Below are positions 6,404 through 15,174 of a DNA stretch of 64,000 nt, one piece after another. The notes under the pieces were generated by a model. The model was not told where the DNA came from, did not search any database, and worked only from the letters and a program-made list of their open reading frames with translations. Made by a program: the position numbers and the translations under genes. Each line of letters begins with the position of its first letter. Within the stretch, counting starts at the first letter, position 1. The stretch comes from an uncultured Roseovarius sp. (GTDB lineage Bacteria > Pseudomonadota > Alphaproteobacteria > Rhodobacterales > Rhodobacteraceae). The stretch lies in contig CANMOU010000001.1 in NCBI GenBank assembly GCA_947499555.1, positions 1 through 64,000 on the forward strand, read 5' to 3'.

Positions 6404-8032
6404 TTAGTCGATAGTTTCTGCCACGGCAAAGCGCCGGAAAGCGAATTGCAGTGCGACCAATGTCAGAAGTCCGATGAACGTCAGTGTCAGCCAGCTGGCC
6501 AATCCAGGCAGGATCAATGTCGTTCCCATCATTTTGAAAGTGACCAGCCCCACGGCACCCGATGCCGCCACTGCAGCCAAAACGAAAATCGTTTTCGCGA
6601 TAAACTCGACAATTGAACGACCAAGAAATTCGAAATCTGCCCGTCCCATCGCAACGAGCTTTGTCGGAAACAGAAGATGAATTGTGTTCTCGACCGCATA
6701 GATCAGCAACATCAACGGAAGCGCAAAAGCTGCTAAGATCAGTGCAGCTTGTGTCGTGACACTATCCTCAAAGACAAGGGCGCTCGCTATAATTGTCAAA
6801 GCAATGACATAGGCCAGAAGCACCTGAACCACGAGTTGGCCTGCGCAGATGCGCCACGGTGCGATGGGCAGTGTCTTGTAGATTTCCATCCGGCTCAGGT
6901 CACCGCGAAAGTCGCAGACCAGATTGCGGGGTAGGATGAATGCGATGAAGACATAGATAATCATCAACGTCTGTGGTTCCGTGACCGGCGCACCGAGCGC
7001 TAAGAAAATCGGCACAATACAGGCGGCGAGACCGACAAAAATGATGACAAGTTTGAATGAATTCCGCAATGCGTTGAGGACCTGACGCCAGGCAATGGGC
7101 CCCAAGCCACCTACAATTGGTGCACGACGCATTGAGCGCACCTCGGTCCGCTCTGTAGCCCAGAAAGACCCACCTTGTTTGATGCGCTCCCATCGGTCGC
7201 TGCGTCGGGCGTTTTCCGCGAGGGAGCGGTCGGTCGTGCGCGCATCGAGCACGATGACGGCGCGCAACAGCGCCGCATTGATGACGATCGCGACAAGAGC
7301 CCAAAGGGCCATATGTGAAACCGATGGCGCCACGAAAAGTTCAGCAAAGACGATGTAGGGGATCAAGATTATAGTCCCAATCCATGAGTGTCGAAACTCG
7401 GACAGAAGGTCGATGATGCCACGGTCGGGCGTGGCCCATGCATAAAGCAAGGTTGCCACTGCAATTGCGCAAAGCACCACAATAGCGGGCCATCGCATCC
7501 TCGCGAACCTGCTGCCGTCGAGTGCCTGCCCAATCATGCTGATGACGGCGCTGTTCAACTGAACGAACACAAGCGTCAGGAGCGTGGCGATAAAGACAGA
7601 CAGGGCCGATCCTGTTTGTGACGGTGCAATGAGAGTGATGAACACGCTAGTCAAGGTGACGCCAGCGACATAGGCGCCGAACTTATAGAGGATCAAATCC
7701 CGCCGGCGGAACGGCCCAGTAAAGAGAAAATTGATCTCATTCGGTGAAAAATGAAACGTAGGACCAGTCGTCATCAATACGGTGAGTAACGACAGCCCGA
7801 GCATGCTGAGCGGCATAAAAGTGAGGATCTGCTCGCTGAATGCTTGCCGGTCCGGAGACGCGGATCCGAACAAGCTCGTGTCCGGGGAATTGTTTGAAGC
7901 GACCAGGAACCAAATGATCGCGCCGAAAGCAAGCGAGAACAGCAGACCGCGCAAGCTTGCCAACTGGAGCAAGCGCTGGCGTAGACCGCCACGCAGACGC
8001 AACATGAGAAGTTGGCGAAGTGCAGAATCCAT
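6404..8032 (-). CDS. Putative ABC exporter permease
   Basis: A 542-residue polytopic protein with about ten hydrophobic segments, a cytoplasmic arginine-rich linker near 275-300 and no ATPase motifs. It looks like the putative ABC exporter permease group partnered with DrrA-like ATPases. The start lies 3 bp after the stop of the ATPase gene at 8036-8788, so the two form a transcription unit. Substrate unknown. GC content is higher than in the adjoining peptide island, which suggests a different origin. Confidence 0.78.
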   Translation of the reverse strand: MDSALRQLLMLRLRGGLRQRLLQLASLRGLLFSLAFGAIIWFLVASNNSPDTSLFGSASPDRQAFSEQILTFMPLSMLGLSLLTVLMTTGPTFHFSPNEINFLFTGPFRRRDLILYKFGAYVAGVTLTSVFITLIAPSQTGSALSVFIATLLTLVFVQLNSAVISMIGQALDGSRFARMRWPAIVVLCAIAVATLLYAWATPDRGIIDLLSEFRHSWIGTIILIPYIVFAELFVAPSVSHMALWALVAIVINAALLRAVIVLDARTTDRSLAENARRSDRWERIKQGGSFWATERTEVRSMRRAPIVGGLGPIAWRQVLNALRNSFKLVIIFVGLAACIVPIFLALGAPVTEPQTLMIIYVFIAFILPRNLVCDFRGDLSRMEIYKTLPIAPWRICAGQLVVQVLLAYVIALTIIASALVFEDSVTTQAALILAAFALPLMLLIYAVENTIHLLFPTKLVAMGRADFEFLGRSIVEFIAKTIFVLAAVAASGAVGLVTFKMMGTTLILPGLASWLTLTFIGLLTLVALQFAFRRFAVAETID

Positions 8033-8035
8033 CTC

Positions 8036-8788
8036 TTAGACCGCCGCCGCCTCTGAGGTCTGGTCTGGAGCCTGCGTAATTGAGAAATACACTTCTTCAA
8101 GGGCTGAAGTGCTGTCCGTATGGCCAACCTCACTCAGCAGATCTTCCATAGTGCCAAATCGGCGGCACTCACCAAGGTTCAGCACCATAATATGCGTACA
8201 CAAATTCTCGAACAGGCTCAAAAGGTGCGAGCTTATGATAATGGCCGCGCCAGCCTGCGCGCGATCGCGGATTGCTTGTTGAATCCCGCGGATACCCTGG
8301 GGATCTAGCCCCGTCAGGGGTTCATCGAACAGGATCACTTTTGGGTTGTGCAGAAAGGCGCAGGCGATCGCCACCTTTTGCCTCATTCCGCGCGACAAGT
8401 TATGGGTAAGCGTATCGCGCTTGTGTGTGAGTTCGAATGACGCAAGGAGTTCTTCGGCATCCTTTTCGAAGTCTCCAAGTCTGTAAGCTGCCGCCGTGAA
8501 AGCTAGGTGTTCCCAGACCGTCATGGTGTCAAAGAGCCGTGGATCGTCAGGAATATAGCCGAGGTTCTTTTTGGCTTCGATGGGCGCCTGAACAACGTCA
8601 TGGCCAGCAACCAAGAGACTCCCTGAGCTGGGCGGGATAATTCCGCACAAGGTCCGCAAGGTCGTTGTTTTACCCGCCCCATTCGGCCCGAGCAATCCAA
8701 GGATTTGGCCGGGTTCGACCGAAAAGCTGAGGTTCTTCACGGCCGTGAAGCCTTTATATTGCTTGCTGAAGTTCGTGACTGTGATCAT
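8036..8788 (-). CDS. ABC transporter ATP-binding protein
   Basis: A 250-residue ABC ATPase of the ABC-2 exporter type. It has Walker A (GPNGAGKTT), Q-loop, signature NLSRGMRQKVA, Walker B (VILFDEPLTGLD) and H-loop (IIISSH). The signature reads LSRGM instead of LSGGQ, a common variant in this group. I start at ATG 8788 (MITVTNFSKQYKGF): a GTG six codons earlier has no spaced ribosome site. It powers the permease encoded immediately downstream. The substrate cannot be deduced. Confidence 0.88.
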   Translation of the reverse strand: MITVTNFSKQYKGFTAVKNLSFSVEPGQILGLLGPNGAGKTTTLRTLCGIIPPSSGSLLVAGHDVVQAPIEAKKNLGYIPDDPRLFDTMTVWEHLAFTAAAYRLGDFEKDAEELLASFELTHKRDTLTHNLSRGMRQKVAIACAFLHNPKVILFDEPLTGLDPQGIRGIQQAIRDRAQAGAAIIISSHLLSLFENLCTHIMVLNLGECRRFGTMEDLLSEVGHTDSTSALEEVYFSITQAPDQTSEAAAV

Positions 8789-9383
8789 CTGCTCTTTGCC
8801 CAACACTTTCCGGTTTGTCGCCTGCTTAGCGGGCAGGCATGCACGCCAGCACCGCCGCTCAAGTCATCGATGATTTGCACCGATTCATGTCAAATCTAAG
8901 TTCAAAACCGTTGCTCCAGACGGTTATTGTGTCCGGATCAGAGCGAAACTGAGGAAATATATGGTTGGCGGCTTTGTTGAATTAGTCGACGCGCACCTGA
9001 TTAGTGCTGTCGACCGAGAAAACGAATGCCAGTGAAACGAGCTTTCATTACTGAAAGCACTTTCAAATCCCTAATGAGCAGGATCAGCGAGCTTTTCGCA
9101 AACAGATGAGAAGCACTTGACGTAAACACAGCTGTGGTCGAAGCGCCTACGTTCTACCTCGCTAGACCTACCTCAAAGCTCGCGCTCGTAGCGAATGGCA
9201 GGAAAGCGGTTTGCGACTGCAGCGTCGTCGGATGCTTCCGAACGTCTCTTATGGGCCGGGAGCCGATCCGCTCGCCGGAATGTTTGAATATGCGATAAGC
9301 GGACAAAGCTGCCTTAAAATTGAATCACTGGTGTCGCACAACAAGAAACTTGACCAAGTCGGCGAAATTGCAAGAGTTAACCT
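8789..9383. other. 595-bp gap with no recognisable gene
   Basis: No frame here has a ribosome site plus a credible product. I saw no tRNA, strong terminator or clear IS end. It separates the exporter pair from the accessory genes and may hold promoters for both sides. Confidence 0.4.
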
Positions 9384-9773
9384 ATGACACTTCTTGTCGC
9401 CAACGCTCGCTACCTTTGCCTTTCGGCTTGCTTTGTCATCGTGACTTGCTTGCCGGTTGATGCTCGGCAGATTGGGTTTTGGTTCAAGGGAACTCTAGAC
9501 TCTATCGATGGTGGTGGGCGCATAAAGTTCCTGAACGATGAAAAGAGTTACAGGTTGCATGGTATCAAAAGAATACACCCTGTAAGTGACCTAGAGGGAT
9601 TGCAGGGTGAGGAGTTCACTTGCCAAAGACAAGGAAGAGACTTTCCCTTTTTCTGGGTTCAGAAAATTTCTTGCTCTTCGGAGGTAACGGGCAACCTTGC
9701 TACTTACTTGGTCCGCGAAAATCTCGCCAAAATCAGTTGCCCTGATGCTCGCGCTCTTGGACTATGCGAATAA
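9384..9773 (+). CDS. Secreted SNase-like (thermonuclease-fold) protein, probably non-catalytic
   Basis: A 129-residue protein with a signal peptide (cleavage likely after about residue 27, VDARQ). The mature part follows the order of staphylococcal-nuclease-like domains: a GTLDSIDGGGRIKF strand where the family has a GxVxxVxDGDT motif, YRLHGIKRI where it has RLxGIDAPE, and a C-terminal YLVRENLAKI helix where it has LVRxGLA. The usual catalytic Arg/Glu set is not evident, and four cysteines remain in the mature part. It is either a diverged nuclease or a structural relative. The assignment is by motif order only. Confidence 0.45.
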   Translation: MTLLVANARYLCLSACFVIVTCLPVDARQIGFWFKGTLDSIDGGGRIKFLNDEKSYRLHGIKRIHPVSDLEGLQGEEFTCQRQGRDFPFFWVQKISCSSEVTGNLATYLVRENLAKISCPDARALGLCE

Positions 9774-10050
9774 GACCACAAAATTTCTTGTCCGACGTGC
9801 GTCTGCATTGGGCTCAAAGTGGCCCTTAGGCGTAAGACGAACCAATTTCGGCTAAGAGGCCGATTTATACACCAAAAAGTTTGAATTCTTCGCGCAACAT
9901 CCGGGCAGACCTCCAGTTTTAGGACATTCCTCTGGACTTCCCGGTCGAGGTGAGCGTCACTGTTGACCAAAACGCACAACATCTCGTGCCCGGATTGCCG
10001 GGCTTCAGTCAGTGCGGGGCGAGCGGCCTCGATGATTGAATGGAGATGAT

Positions 10051-10320
10051 ATGACCGAGCAACTGACCGACATTTCCGATACTGCATCGCGGTCGAGTAA
10101 ACCGCCGGGTTCAGCGGGCAAAACCAAGCCCGAGGTGTTGCGACAGCTTTTGTCCCGCCGACACGGGGCGACACCTTCGCAAATACAGACCCAACTGGGT
10201 TGGCAGCCGCACACCATACGTGCGGCCATTTCGCGATTGCGCCGATCTGGCCTGTCTGTCGAATTCGACCGATCGGGTAGGGCGGTCCGCTATCGTGCCG
10301 TCCGCCGGAGAAACCAATGA
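10051..10320 (+). CDS. DUF3489 domain protein
   Basis: An 89-residue protein with the DUF3489 winged-helix pattern (RRHGATPSQIQTQLGWQPHT then RAAISRLRRSGL). Such proteins commonly sit before a DUF2924 protein and a large serine recombinase in alphaproteobacterial mobile regions. I start at ATG 10051, preceded by GGAG at 5 bases. A TTG 15 bases earlier has no site. The stop overlaps the next ATG (ATGA). Probably a small DNA-binding accessory of the recombinase. Confidence 0.8.
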   Translation: MTEQLTDISDTASRSSKPPGSAGKTKPEVLRQLLSRRHGATPSQIQTQLGWQPHTIRAAISRLRRSGLSVEFDRSGRAVRYRAVRRRNQ

Positions 10321-10691
10321 AACCGGCTGTCAAAGGCTTGAGCATCAAGCAGTTTGAGGAGTCTGATGCAGCGACGCTCCGGCGGCTTTGGGTCGACGTC
10401 AAAGGCTCGACCCCGCCCACGACGTTTACCGCACGCCGGATGCGCTTGGCCCTCGCCTGGGAGGTACAGGCGGCCTCGACAGGAGGTGAGCCCGTCGGGA
10501 CGCAGCGCAAATGGACACGGTTGCTGAAGGAATGGGGTGGGACAACTCATGAGGTCCTAATGACTGCGGATGGTGGTGCCAGTTGGAAGGGGCAGAACTA
10601 TAGTTCTCTGTCGGCGGTGGCCCGCGCAATGACAGGAACAAACAGGAACGGGCCGAAGTTTTTCGGGCTGCGGGAACAGGAAAAGACATGA
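10317..10691 (+). CDS. DUF2924 domain protein
   Basis: A 124-residue basic protein of the DUF2924 family, recognised by the L-W segment near residue 25, TGTQRKW-like GTQRKWTRLLKEWGG, and the ending YSSLSAVARAMTGTNRNGPKFFGL, which resembles a small DNA-binding fold. It is shorter than many members, which carry an extra N-terminal part. It overlaps both neighbours by four bases, forming one translational unit with DUF3489 and the recombinase. Confidence 0.8.
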   Translation: MKPAVKGLSIKQFEESDAATLRRLWVDVKGSTPPTTFTARRMRLALAWEVQAASTGGEPVGTQRKWTRLLKEWGGTTHEVLMTADGGASWKGQNYSSLSAVARAMTGTNRNGPKFFGLREQEKT

Positions 10692-11307
10692 TCCGTAAAC
10701 GATGCGCAGTTTACACCCGTAAATCGACTGAGGAGGGGCTGGAGCAGGAGTTCAACTCGCTCGACGCGCAGCGAGAGGCCTGTGCCGCTTACATCCTCAG
10801 TCAGAAACAGGAAGGTTGGATGGAACTCTTGGACCGTTACGATGACGGTGGGTTCTCAGGAGGAACGATGGACCGTCCCGGTCTCAGGCAGATGCTGGCG
10901 GATGTGGCAGCTGGCCGTATCGATGTCATTGTCGTCTATAAGGTGGATCGGTTGACGCGATCGCTCTCGGACTTCGCGAAGATGGTCGATTTGTTCGATG
11001 AGGCAGGGGTGTCGTTTCTGTCGGTCACCCAGACCTCATCGCACTTGTCGCAGACGCCCGACGTTGGGCCCACGAACTTCTGGACGGACAGGCGTCAACT
11101 ATTCAGCAGATCACGGAGCGGGAAGGACTGCGCAGCGGTTCCGTCAGCGGTATTCTTCAACTTGCCTGGCTGGCGCCCGACATAACAACAGCGATCCTTG
11201 AGGGTCGCCAGCCATCGGATCTCAAAGCAACAACCTTGCGGGATCTGCCTGACGTACCACTGGATTGGGTTCAACAGCGCGCAATACTCGGCTTTCCAGC
11301 TTTTTGA
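10688..11307 (+). pseudogene. Large serine recombinase, internal deletion and frameshift
   Basis: The first 115 or so residues are a normal resolvase domain (CAVYTRKSTEEGLEQEFNSLDAQREAC with the catalytic Ser, then VYKVDRLTRSLSDF). After SVTQTSSHL the frame leaves the family. In another frame, from 11050 to the stop at 11305-11307, the typical C-terminal tail of this recombinase group reads clearly (RRWAHELLDGQ, REGLRSGSVSGILQLAWLAPD, PLDWVQQRAILGF). The middle, several hundred residues including the zinc-ribbon DNA-binding part, is missing. The gene is inactive, so the DUF3489-DUF2924 cassette cannot be mobilised by it. The tRNA-Tyr gene lies 190 bp further. Confidence 0.85.
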
Positions 11308-11493
11308 GGCTGCTCAAATGGTCTCGAGACCTCACAGCCAACTATCCCACTGAGACTTCTCCCAGAAATGACTGAAATTGCACCAAGTCAGAGGCTCAAG
11401 GCGAGGTCTCTAGTGCTACGATGTCCCGTAACTGTCGGAAAGATAAACACTGTTATGCGCGAGCTTGGTTTGTACGGTTCTGAAAGGACTGAG

Positions 11494-11577
11494 TGGTGGG
11501 CGACCTTGGAATCGAACCAAGCGTGCGTCTCCGCGAGGGAGTTACAGTCCCCTGCCACACCTTGCGGCCTGTCGCCC
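11494..11577 (-). tRNA. tRNA-Tyr (GTA)
   Basis: An 84-base gene including an encoded CCA. The acceptor stem is GGGCGAC/GTCGCCC, the anticodon loop carries GTA, and there is a long variable arm as in bacterial tRNA-Tyr. The 3' end faces left, toward the accessory region with the broken serine recombinase, a common arrangement at island boundaries. I did not find a second copy of the tRNA 3' end within the window. Confidence 0.93.
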
Positions 11578-11683
11578 ACTAGAGGCGCTGTTTAGAAGCG
11601 GGGCGGGAAGCCGTCAACCGTAAAATGGCTTGCGATTACACGGGTCCGGGGCCATTGTCGCGCCTCTGAATGGGAGCGGGCAT

Positions 11684-12469
11684 ATGGCCACGAAAAAACC
11701 GCGTTGGGTGGTGGAAAAAGAACAGGCCAAGAAGGCGGCGGGCGCGGAAACGGTCTGGCTCTTTGGGCTGCATGCGGTGCGCGATGCGCTGCAAAACCCC
11801 AAACGCGAGAAGCTGCGGCTTATTGTGACGAAAAACGCGTCAGATCGGCTGGCTGATGCGATCTCTGCGTCTGGCATCACGCCCGAAATGACCGACCCCC
11901 GGAAATTCACCGCGCCGCTTGATCCGCAATCGGTGCATCAGGGGGCCGCGCTTGAGGTCAGGCCGCTTGATTGGGGCCCGGTCGAGGCGCTGTGCCTTGG
12001 AGACGGAGTTCGACCGCCCCGCGTGATGTTACTCGACCGGGTGACCGATCCGCATAACGTGGGCGCGGTCCTGCGCTCTGCCGAAGTATTCGGGGCTTGC
12101 GCGGTGATCGCGCCGCGCCATCATTCTGCGCCTGAAACCGGGGCACTGGCCAAGACCGCCAGTGGTGCGCTTGAACGTCAGCCCTATCTGAGGGTTCGCA
12201 ACCTGGCGGACACAATCGGGCAATTGCAGTCCATGGGCTACCTCGTGCTGGGCCTCGCGGGGGAGGCGGAAGAGACACTGGAGACGGCTTTGAGCGGTCT
12301 GAGGGACCGCCCTGTCGCGCTTGTTCTGGGTGCGGAAGGGCCGGGCTTGCGGCAAAAGACACGGGAGAGCTGCGACAAATTGGTGCGCATTGCCTTTCCG
12401 GGCAGCTTTGGATCGCTCAATGTCTCAAATGCCGCCGCCATTGCCCTATATGCCTCTCAAACAGAGTGA
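11684..12469 (+). CDS. rlmB: 23S rRNA (guanosine-2'-O)-methyltransferase, TrmH/SpoU family
   Basis: A 261-residue SpoU-type methyltransferase with a substrate-binding N-terminal domain (FGLHAVRDALQNPKREKLRL) and the trefoil-knot SAM domain (LLDRVTDPHNVGAVLRSAEVFG, LVLGAEGPGL, IAFPGSFGSLNVSNAAAIALY). RlmB methylates G2251 of 23S rRNA in E. coli. The start is ATG 11684 with GGGAG 7 bases upstream. A longer frame from 11630 would begin at TTG without a ribosome site. It overlaps the start region of the next gene. Confidence 0.88.
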   Translation: MATKKPRWVVEKEQAKKAAGAETVWLFGLHAVRDALQNPKREKLRLIVTKNASDRLADAISASGITPEMTDPRKFTAPLDPQSVHQGAALEVRPLDWGPVEALCLGDGVRPPRVMLLDRVTDPHNVGAVLRSAEVFGACAVIAPRHHSAPETGALAKTASGALERQPYLRVRNLADTIGQLQSMGYLVLGLAGEAEETLETALSGLRDRPVALVLGAEGPGLRQKTRESCDKLVRIAFPGSFGSLNVSNAAAIALYASQTE

Positions 12470-12483
12470 GCGAAGGACGGCAG

Positions 12484-12810
12484 ATGGGCAAGAAGATAGC
12501 GACCTGTAGCTACTGCGGCACGCGCGCCGTGTTGGTTTTTGACAAGGGGTTGCATGAACTGACCTGCCGGGCCTGCGGCGCGCCGCTTCATGAAATGAAA
12601 TTCATGCCGCAAACCTCTGAAAGAGAAGCAAAAAATACGTCTCTGGCGCGTCAGCCCAGACCCAAGCCCCGACGCAAGGCAGCGTCGGATCACGCCAGAG
12701 CTGAGTGGCGCGATTGGCCTGCGAAGAAACGACCTCGCAAAAGGCGCAAACCCATCGCGCGCCGGGTGCTGGAAGAACTTTGGGATGTGGTGGAAGATAT
12801 TTTTGACTGA
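12484..12810 (+). CDS. Small zinc-ribbon-like conserved hypothetical protein
   Basis: A 108-residue protein. An N-terminal CxxC...CxxC pair (CSYCG at about residue 8 and CRACG at about 29) forms a likely zinc ribbon. A very basic middle follows (KPRRK, KKRPRKRRK), then an acidic C-terminal helix (LEELWDVVEDIFD). ATG 12484 has AAGGA 6 bases upstream and is preferred to a GTG at 12466 that overlaps the rlmB stop. Probably co-transcribed with rlmB. Function not known. Confidence 0.7.
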   Translation: MGKKIATCSYCGTRAVLVFDKGLHELTCRACGAPLHEMKFMPQTSEREAKNTSLARQPRPKPRRKAASDHARAEWRDWPAKKRPRKRRKPIARRVLEELWDVVEDIFD

Positions 12811-12892
12811 GATCAGCAAAAATCTGCCACAGATTAACGTTCTGTTCACACCTATTTTACAAGGTCTTTTTATTCTCAGGATCAGTCCTATC

Positions 12893-12989
12893 TGACATTT
12901 TACGAGGCATCGGTATGGAACTTCGATGCTTCACTTCACTGTCCCTCGTTCCGCGACTGGCGCCCGGATGCTTCCGGGCGCTTTTTTTT
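12893..12989 (+). ncRNA. Candidate trans-acting sRNA (suhB / MmgR-like)
   Basis: A free-standing transcript-like unit between two genes. A weak promoter may end in CTATCT (12888-12893). The body contains ACATTTTACGAGGCAT and a pairing of GCATCG with CGATGC around 12906-12930, then a pyrimidine-rich stretch with CCCTCGTTCCGC. It ends in a perfect terminator at 12960-12989. Order and sequence resemble what I recall of the alphaproteobacterial suhB (alpha-r8, MmgR) sRNA family. That match is from memory and not verified. Confidence 0.5.
12960..12989 (+). terminator. Strong Rho-independent terminator
   Basis: GCGCCCGGA pairs perfectly with TCCGGGCGC around a TGCT loop, followed by eight T. It ends the candidate sRNA and lies 27 bp before the next gene start. 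Confidence 0.9.
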
Positions 12990-13016
12990 GTCAGCACCGC
13001 GCATTAGGGTCCGGCC

Positions 13017-13493
13017 ATGAACGAACGTTATTCCGATCGGTATCTCAAGGATATCCTGAACCGCACGAAACGCGTCGCCCTTGTCGGTGTGTCAATGAAC
13101 CAGGTGCGGCCCAGTTTCTACGTGGCACGCTATCTTAAGCTCAAGGGGTTCGAGGTGATCCCGGTGAATCCGGGCCATGCGGGCAAGCCAGCCTTTGGTC
13201 AGACCGTGGTTGCCAGCCTGAGCGATATCGAGGGCGGGGTCGACATGGTCGATATCTTCCGCCGCTCGGATCATGTGCCCCCGATTGTGGATGAGGCGCT
13301 GGACTGTTTTGCCGATCTGCAGACCATATGGATGCAGATCGGCGTCTGGCATGAGCAGGCCGCCGAGAAAGCGCGGGCACGCGGTGTCGATGTGATCATG
13401 AACCGCTGCCCCAAAATCGAATACCAGCGTCTCTTCGGAGAACTGCGGATGGGTGGGTTCAACACCGGCGTCATCTCATCACGGCTGAACTAG
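13017..13493 (+). CDS. CoA-binding domain protein (YccU-like)
   Basis: A 158-residue Rossmann-fold protein of the CoA-binding-2 family: VALVGVSMNQVRPSFYVARYL near the N-terminus, GFEVIPVNPG at about 46-55, and VDMVDIFRRSDHVPPIVDEA, then IWMQIGV. Members bind CoA thioesters. Their physiological role is mostly undefined. The gene begins right after the terminator at 12960-12989, so its promoter must overlap that region or lie within the sRNA unit. Confidence 0.85.
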   Translation: MNERYSDRYLKDILNRTKRVALVGVSMNQVRPSFYVARYLKLKGFEVIPVNPGHAGKPAFGQTVVASLSDIEGGVDMVDIFRRSDHVPPIVDEALDCFADLQTIWMQIGVWHEQAAEKARARGVDVIMNRCPKIEYQRLFGELRMGGFNTGVISSRLN

Positions 13494-13545
13494 GGCCCGG
13501 TGGTTGCCGTACCGCATGGGTATTTGAGACAAGAAAGAAGCCGGA

Positions 13546-13857
13546 TCAGCTATTGCGGTTGGCTTTTTCGGCAAGCCCCGACTGCGATTGACGCCGGGCA
13601 AGTTCAGCCATCACATCGGCCACCGCGACATCGCGGCTTTTGAGCATGACCAGAAGGTGAAAGAGCACGTCGGCGGCCTCTGAGGTGAGGGGATCTTTGT
13701 CGCCTTTGACGGCTTCAATGATCGCCTCAACCGCCTCTTCGCCGAATTTCTCGGCCACCTTTTCAGGACCTTGCGACAGGAGTTTTGCGGTCCAGCTTTC
13801 GCTAGGCGAGGCCGCCGCGCGGGTCGCGATGATGGCTTCAAGCTCTTCCAGTGTCAT
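13546..13857 (-). CDS. hisE: Phosphoribosyl-ATP pyrophosphatase
   Basis: A 103-residue MazG-like enzyme. It hydrolyses phosphoribosyl-ATP to phosphoribosyl-AMP and PPi, the second step of histidine synthesis. The [18 protein letters not shown] segment and [13 protein letters not shown] carry the metal-binding acidic residues. The start overlaps the hisF stop (ATGA), making this the last gene of the minus-strand his group. HisI (cyclohydrolase) is not in the window. Confidence 0.95.
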   Translation of the reverse strand: MTLEELEAIIATRAAASPSESWTAKLLSQGPEKVAEKFGEEAVEAIIEAVKGDKDPLTSEAADVLFHLLVMLKSRDVAVADVMAELARRQSQSGLAEKANRNS

Positions 13858-14618
13858 GCGCCCAGCCTCATTGGTATGCCAGCCGCCGCCATATGCGCCT
13901 TGGCCTCGGCAATGGTGTAGTCGCCAAAGTGAAAGATCGAGGCGGCCAGCACAGCAGACGCGCCGCCTTCGGTCACCCCTTCGACAAGATGATCCAGCGT
14001 GCCCACGCCGCCCGAGGCGATGACCGGGATGCTGAGGGCATCAGAAATGGCCCGGGTCAGGGGCAGGTTGAAGCCTGCGCGCGTCCCATCGCGATCCATG
14101 GATGTGAGAAGGATCTCACCGGCGCCCTTGGACTGGACAAGCTCGGCGAATTCCACCGCATCAATGCCCGTGGGTCTGCGCCCGCCATGGGTGAAGATTT
14201 CCCATTTACCGGGGCTGACGGTTTTGGCATCTACGGCGACCACAATGCATTGTGAGCCAAACTGATCTGCGGCCTCGGCCACCACATCGGGATTGGCCAC
14301 GGCGGCGGAGTTGAACGAGACCTTGTCGGCCCCTGCAAGCAACAGGTTGCGCACATCCCCTGCCGTGCGCACGCCGCCACCCACGGTGAGCGGGATATAG
14401 CATTGCTCGGCGGTGCGCGTCACCACATCCATCATCACGCCGCGATTCTCGTGAGTCGCGTGGATATCCAGAAAACACAGCTCATCCGCGCCTGCCGCAT
14501 CATAGGCCCGTGCCGCATCCACAGGGTCACCCGCATCGCGCAGGTTGACGAAGTTCACGCCCTTCACCACACGGCCATCGGCCACGTCAAGGCAAGGTAT
14601 GATCCGGGTTTTGAGCAT
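13854..14618 (-). CDS. hisF: Imidazole glycerol phosphate synthase, cyclase subunit
   Basis: A 254-residue (beta/alpha)8 barrel. With HisH it converts PRFAR and ammonia into imidazole glycerol phosphate and AICAR. Key motifs: [19 protein letters not shown] with the catalytic Asp near residue 11, LTVGGGVRT, and [11 protein letters not shown] with the second Asp near 130, then VIASGGVGT. The start is set at MLKTRIIPC, the family start. A 24-codon upstream extension is not conserved in style. Confidence 0.96.
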   Translation of the reverse strand: MLKTRIIPCLDVADGRVVKGVNFVNLRDAGDPVDAARAYDAAGADELCFLDIHATHENRGVMMDVVTRTAEQCYIPLTVGGGVRTAGDVRNLLLAGADKVSFNSAAVANPDVVAEAADQFGSQCIVVAVDAKTVSPGKWEIFTHGGRRPTGIDAVEFAELVQSKGAGEILLTSMDRDGTRAGFNLPLTRAISDALSIPVIASGGVGTLDHLVEGVTEGGASAVLAASIFHFGDYTIAEAKAHMAAAGIPMRLGA

Positions 14619-14718
14619 GGCACCGCTTATGTAACAAGTCTCACGCGCTTGTTTATGGGCATTTGCCGCGCTTTGCCAGAGAGTTGGCACGACGCGTTTT
14701 CAAAGAGGGGAATGTCAG

Positions 14719-15174
14719 ATGCGGAAACTTTTATTGGCAGGGAGCATGATGCTTATGGCGCAAGGGGCAATGGCGGGGTCAGACGAGATTGTAAAGGTGA
14801 AAGCCAGCGGTGATGTGGCCACGACGATGGATGTGCTTCAAGCCGCTGTTGAGGGGGCGGGCGCCACGGTCTTTGCCCGTGTGGATCATGCCGGTGGGGC
14901 AGCGAAGGTTGATCTGGAACTGGCCGACTCGCAGCTTTTGATCTTTGGCAATCCCAAACTTGGCACGCCCGCGATGCAGGATGATCCACTGGCGGGGCTC
15001 TTTCTGCCGCTCAAAGTACTGGTATATGAGGATGCCGACGGGCAGGTCTGGCTGGCCTATGAGGACCCCAAGGAGATGCTGGATGACCTGTCGGGCATCA
15101 ATCTGGAAGCGGAATACATCAAGAAAATGACCGGTGCCTTAGGCAAGCTGACGGGCAAGGCGGCGGGCGGTTAA
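14719..15174 (+). CDS. Exported DUF302 domain protein
   Basis: A 151-residue protein with a Sec signal peptide ([20 protein letters not shown]) and one DUF302 domain: [61 protein letters not shown]. The domain is widespread and its biochemical role is not settled. It is inserted, in the opposite direction, between hisF and hisA, and its stop overlaps the hisA stop by four bases (convergent). Confidence 0.85.
   Translation: MRKLLLAGSMMLMAQGAMAGSDEIVKVKASGDVATTMDVLQAAVEGAGATVFARVDHAGGAAKVDLELADSQLLIFGNPKLGTPAMQDDPLAGLFLPLKVLVYEDADGQVWLAYEDPKEMLDDLSGINLEAEYIKKMTGALGKLTGKAAGG

Noticed and set aside
9704-10510. 268-codon minus-strand frame over the DUF3489 gene region
   Set aside because: It overlaps the real DUF3489/DUF2924 genes and has no ribosome site. 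A part near 9880-10030 looks protein-like (VNSDAHLDREVQRNV) but no family was recognised.
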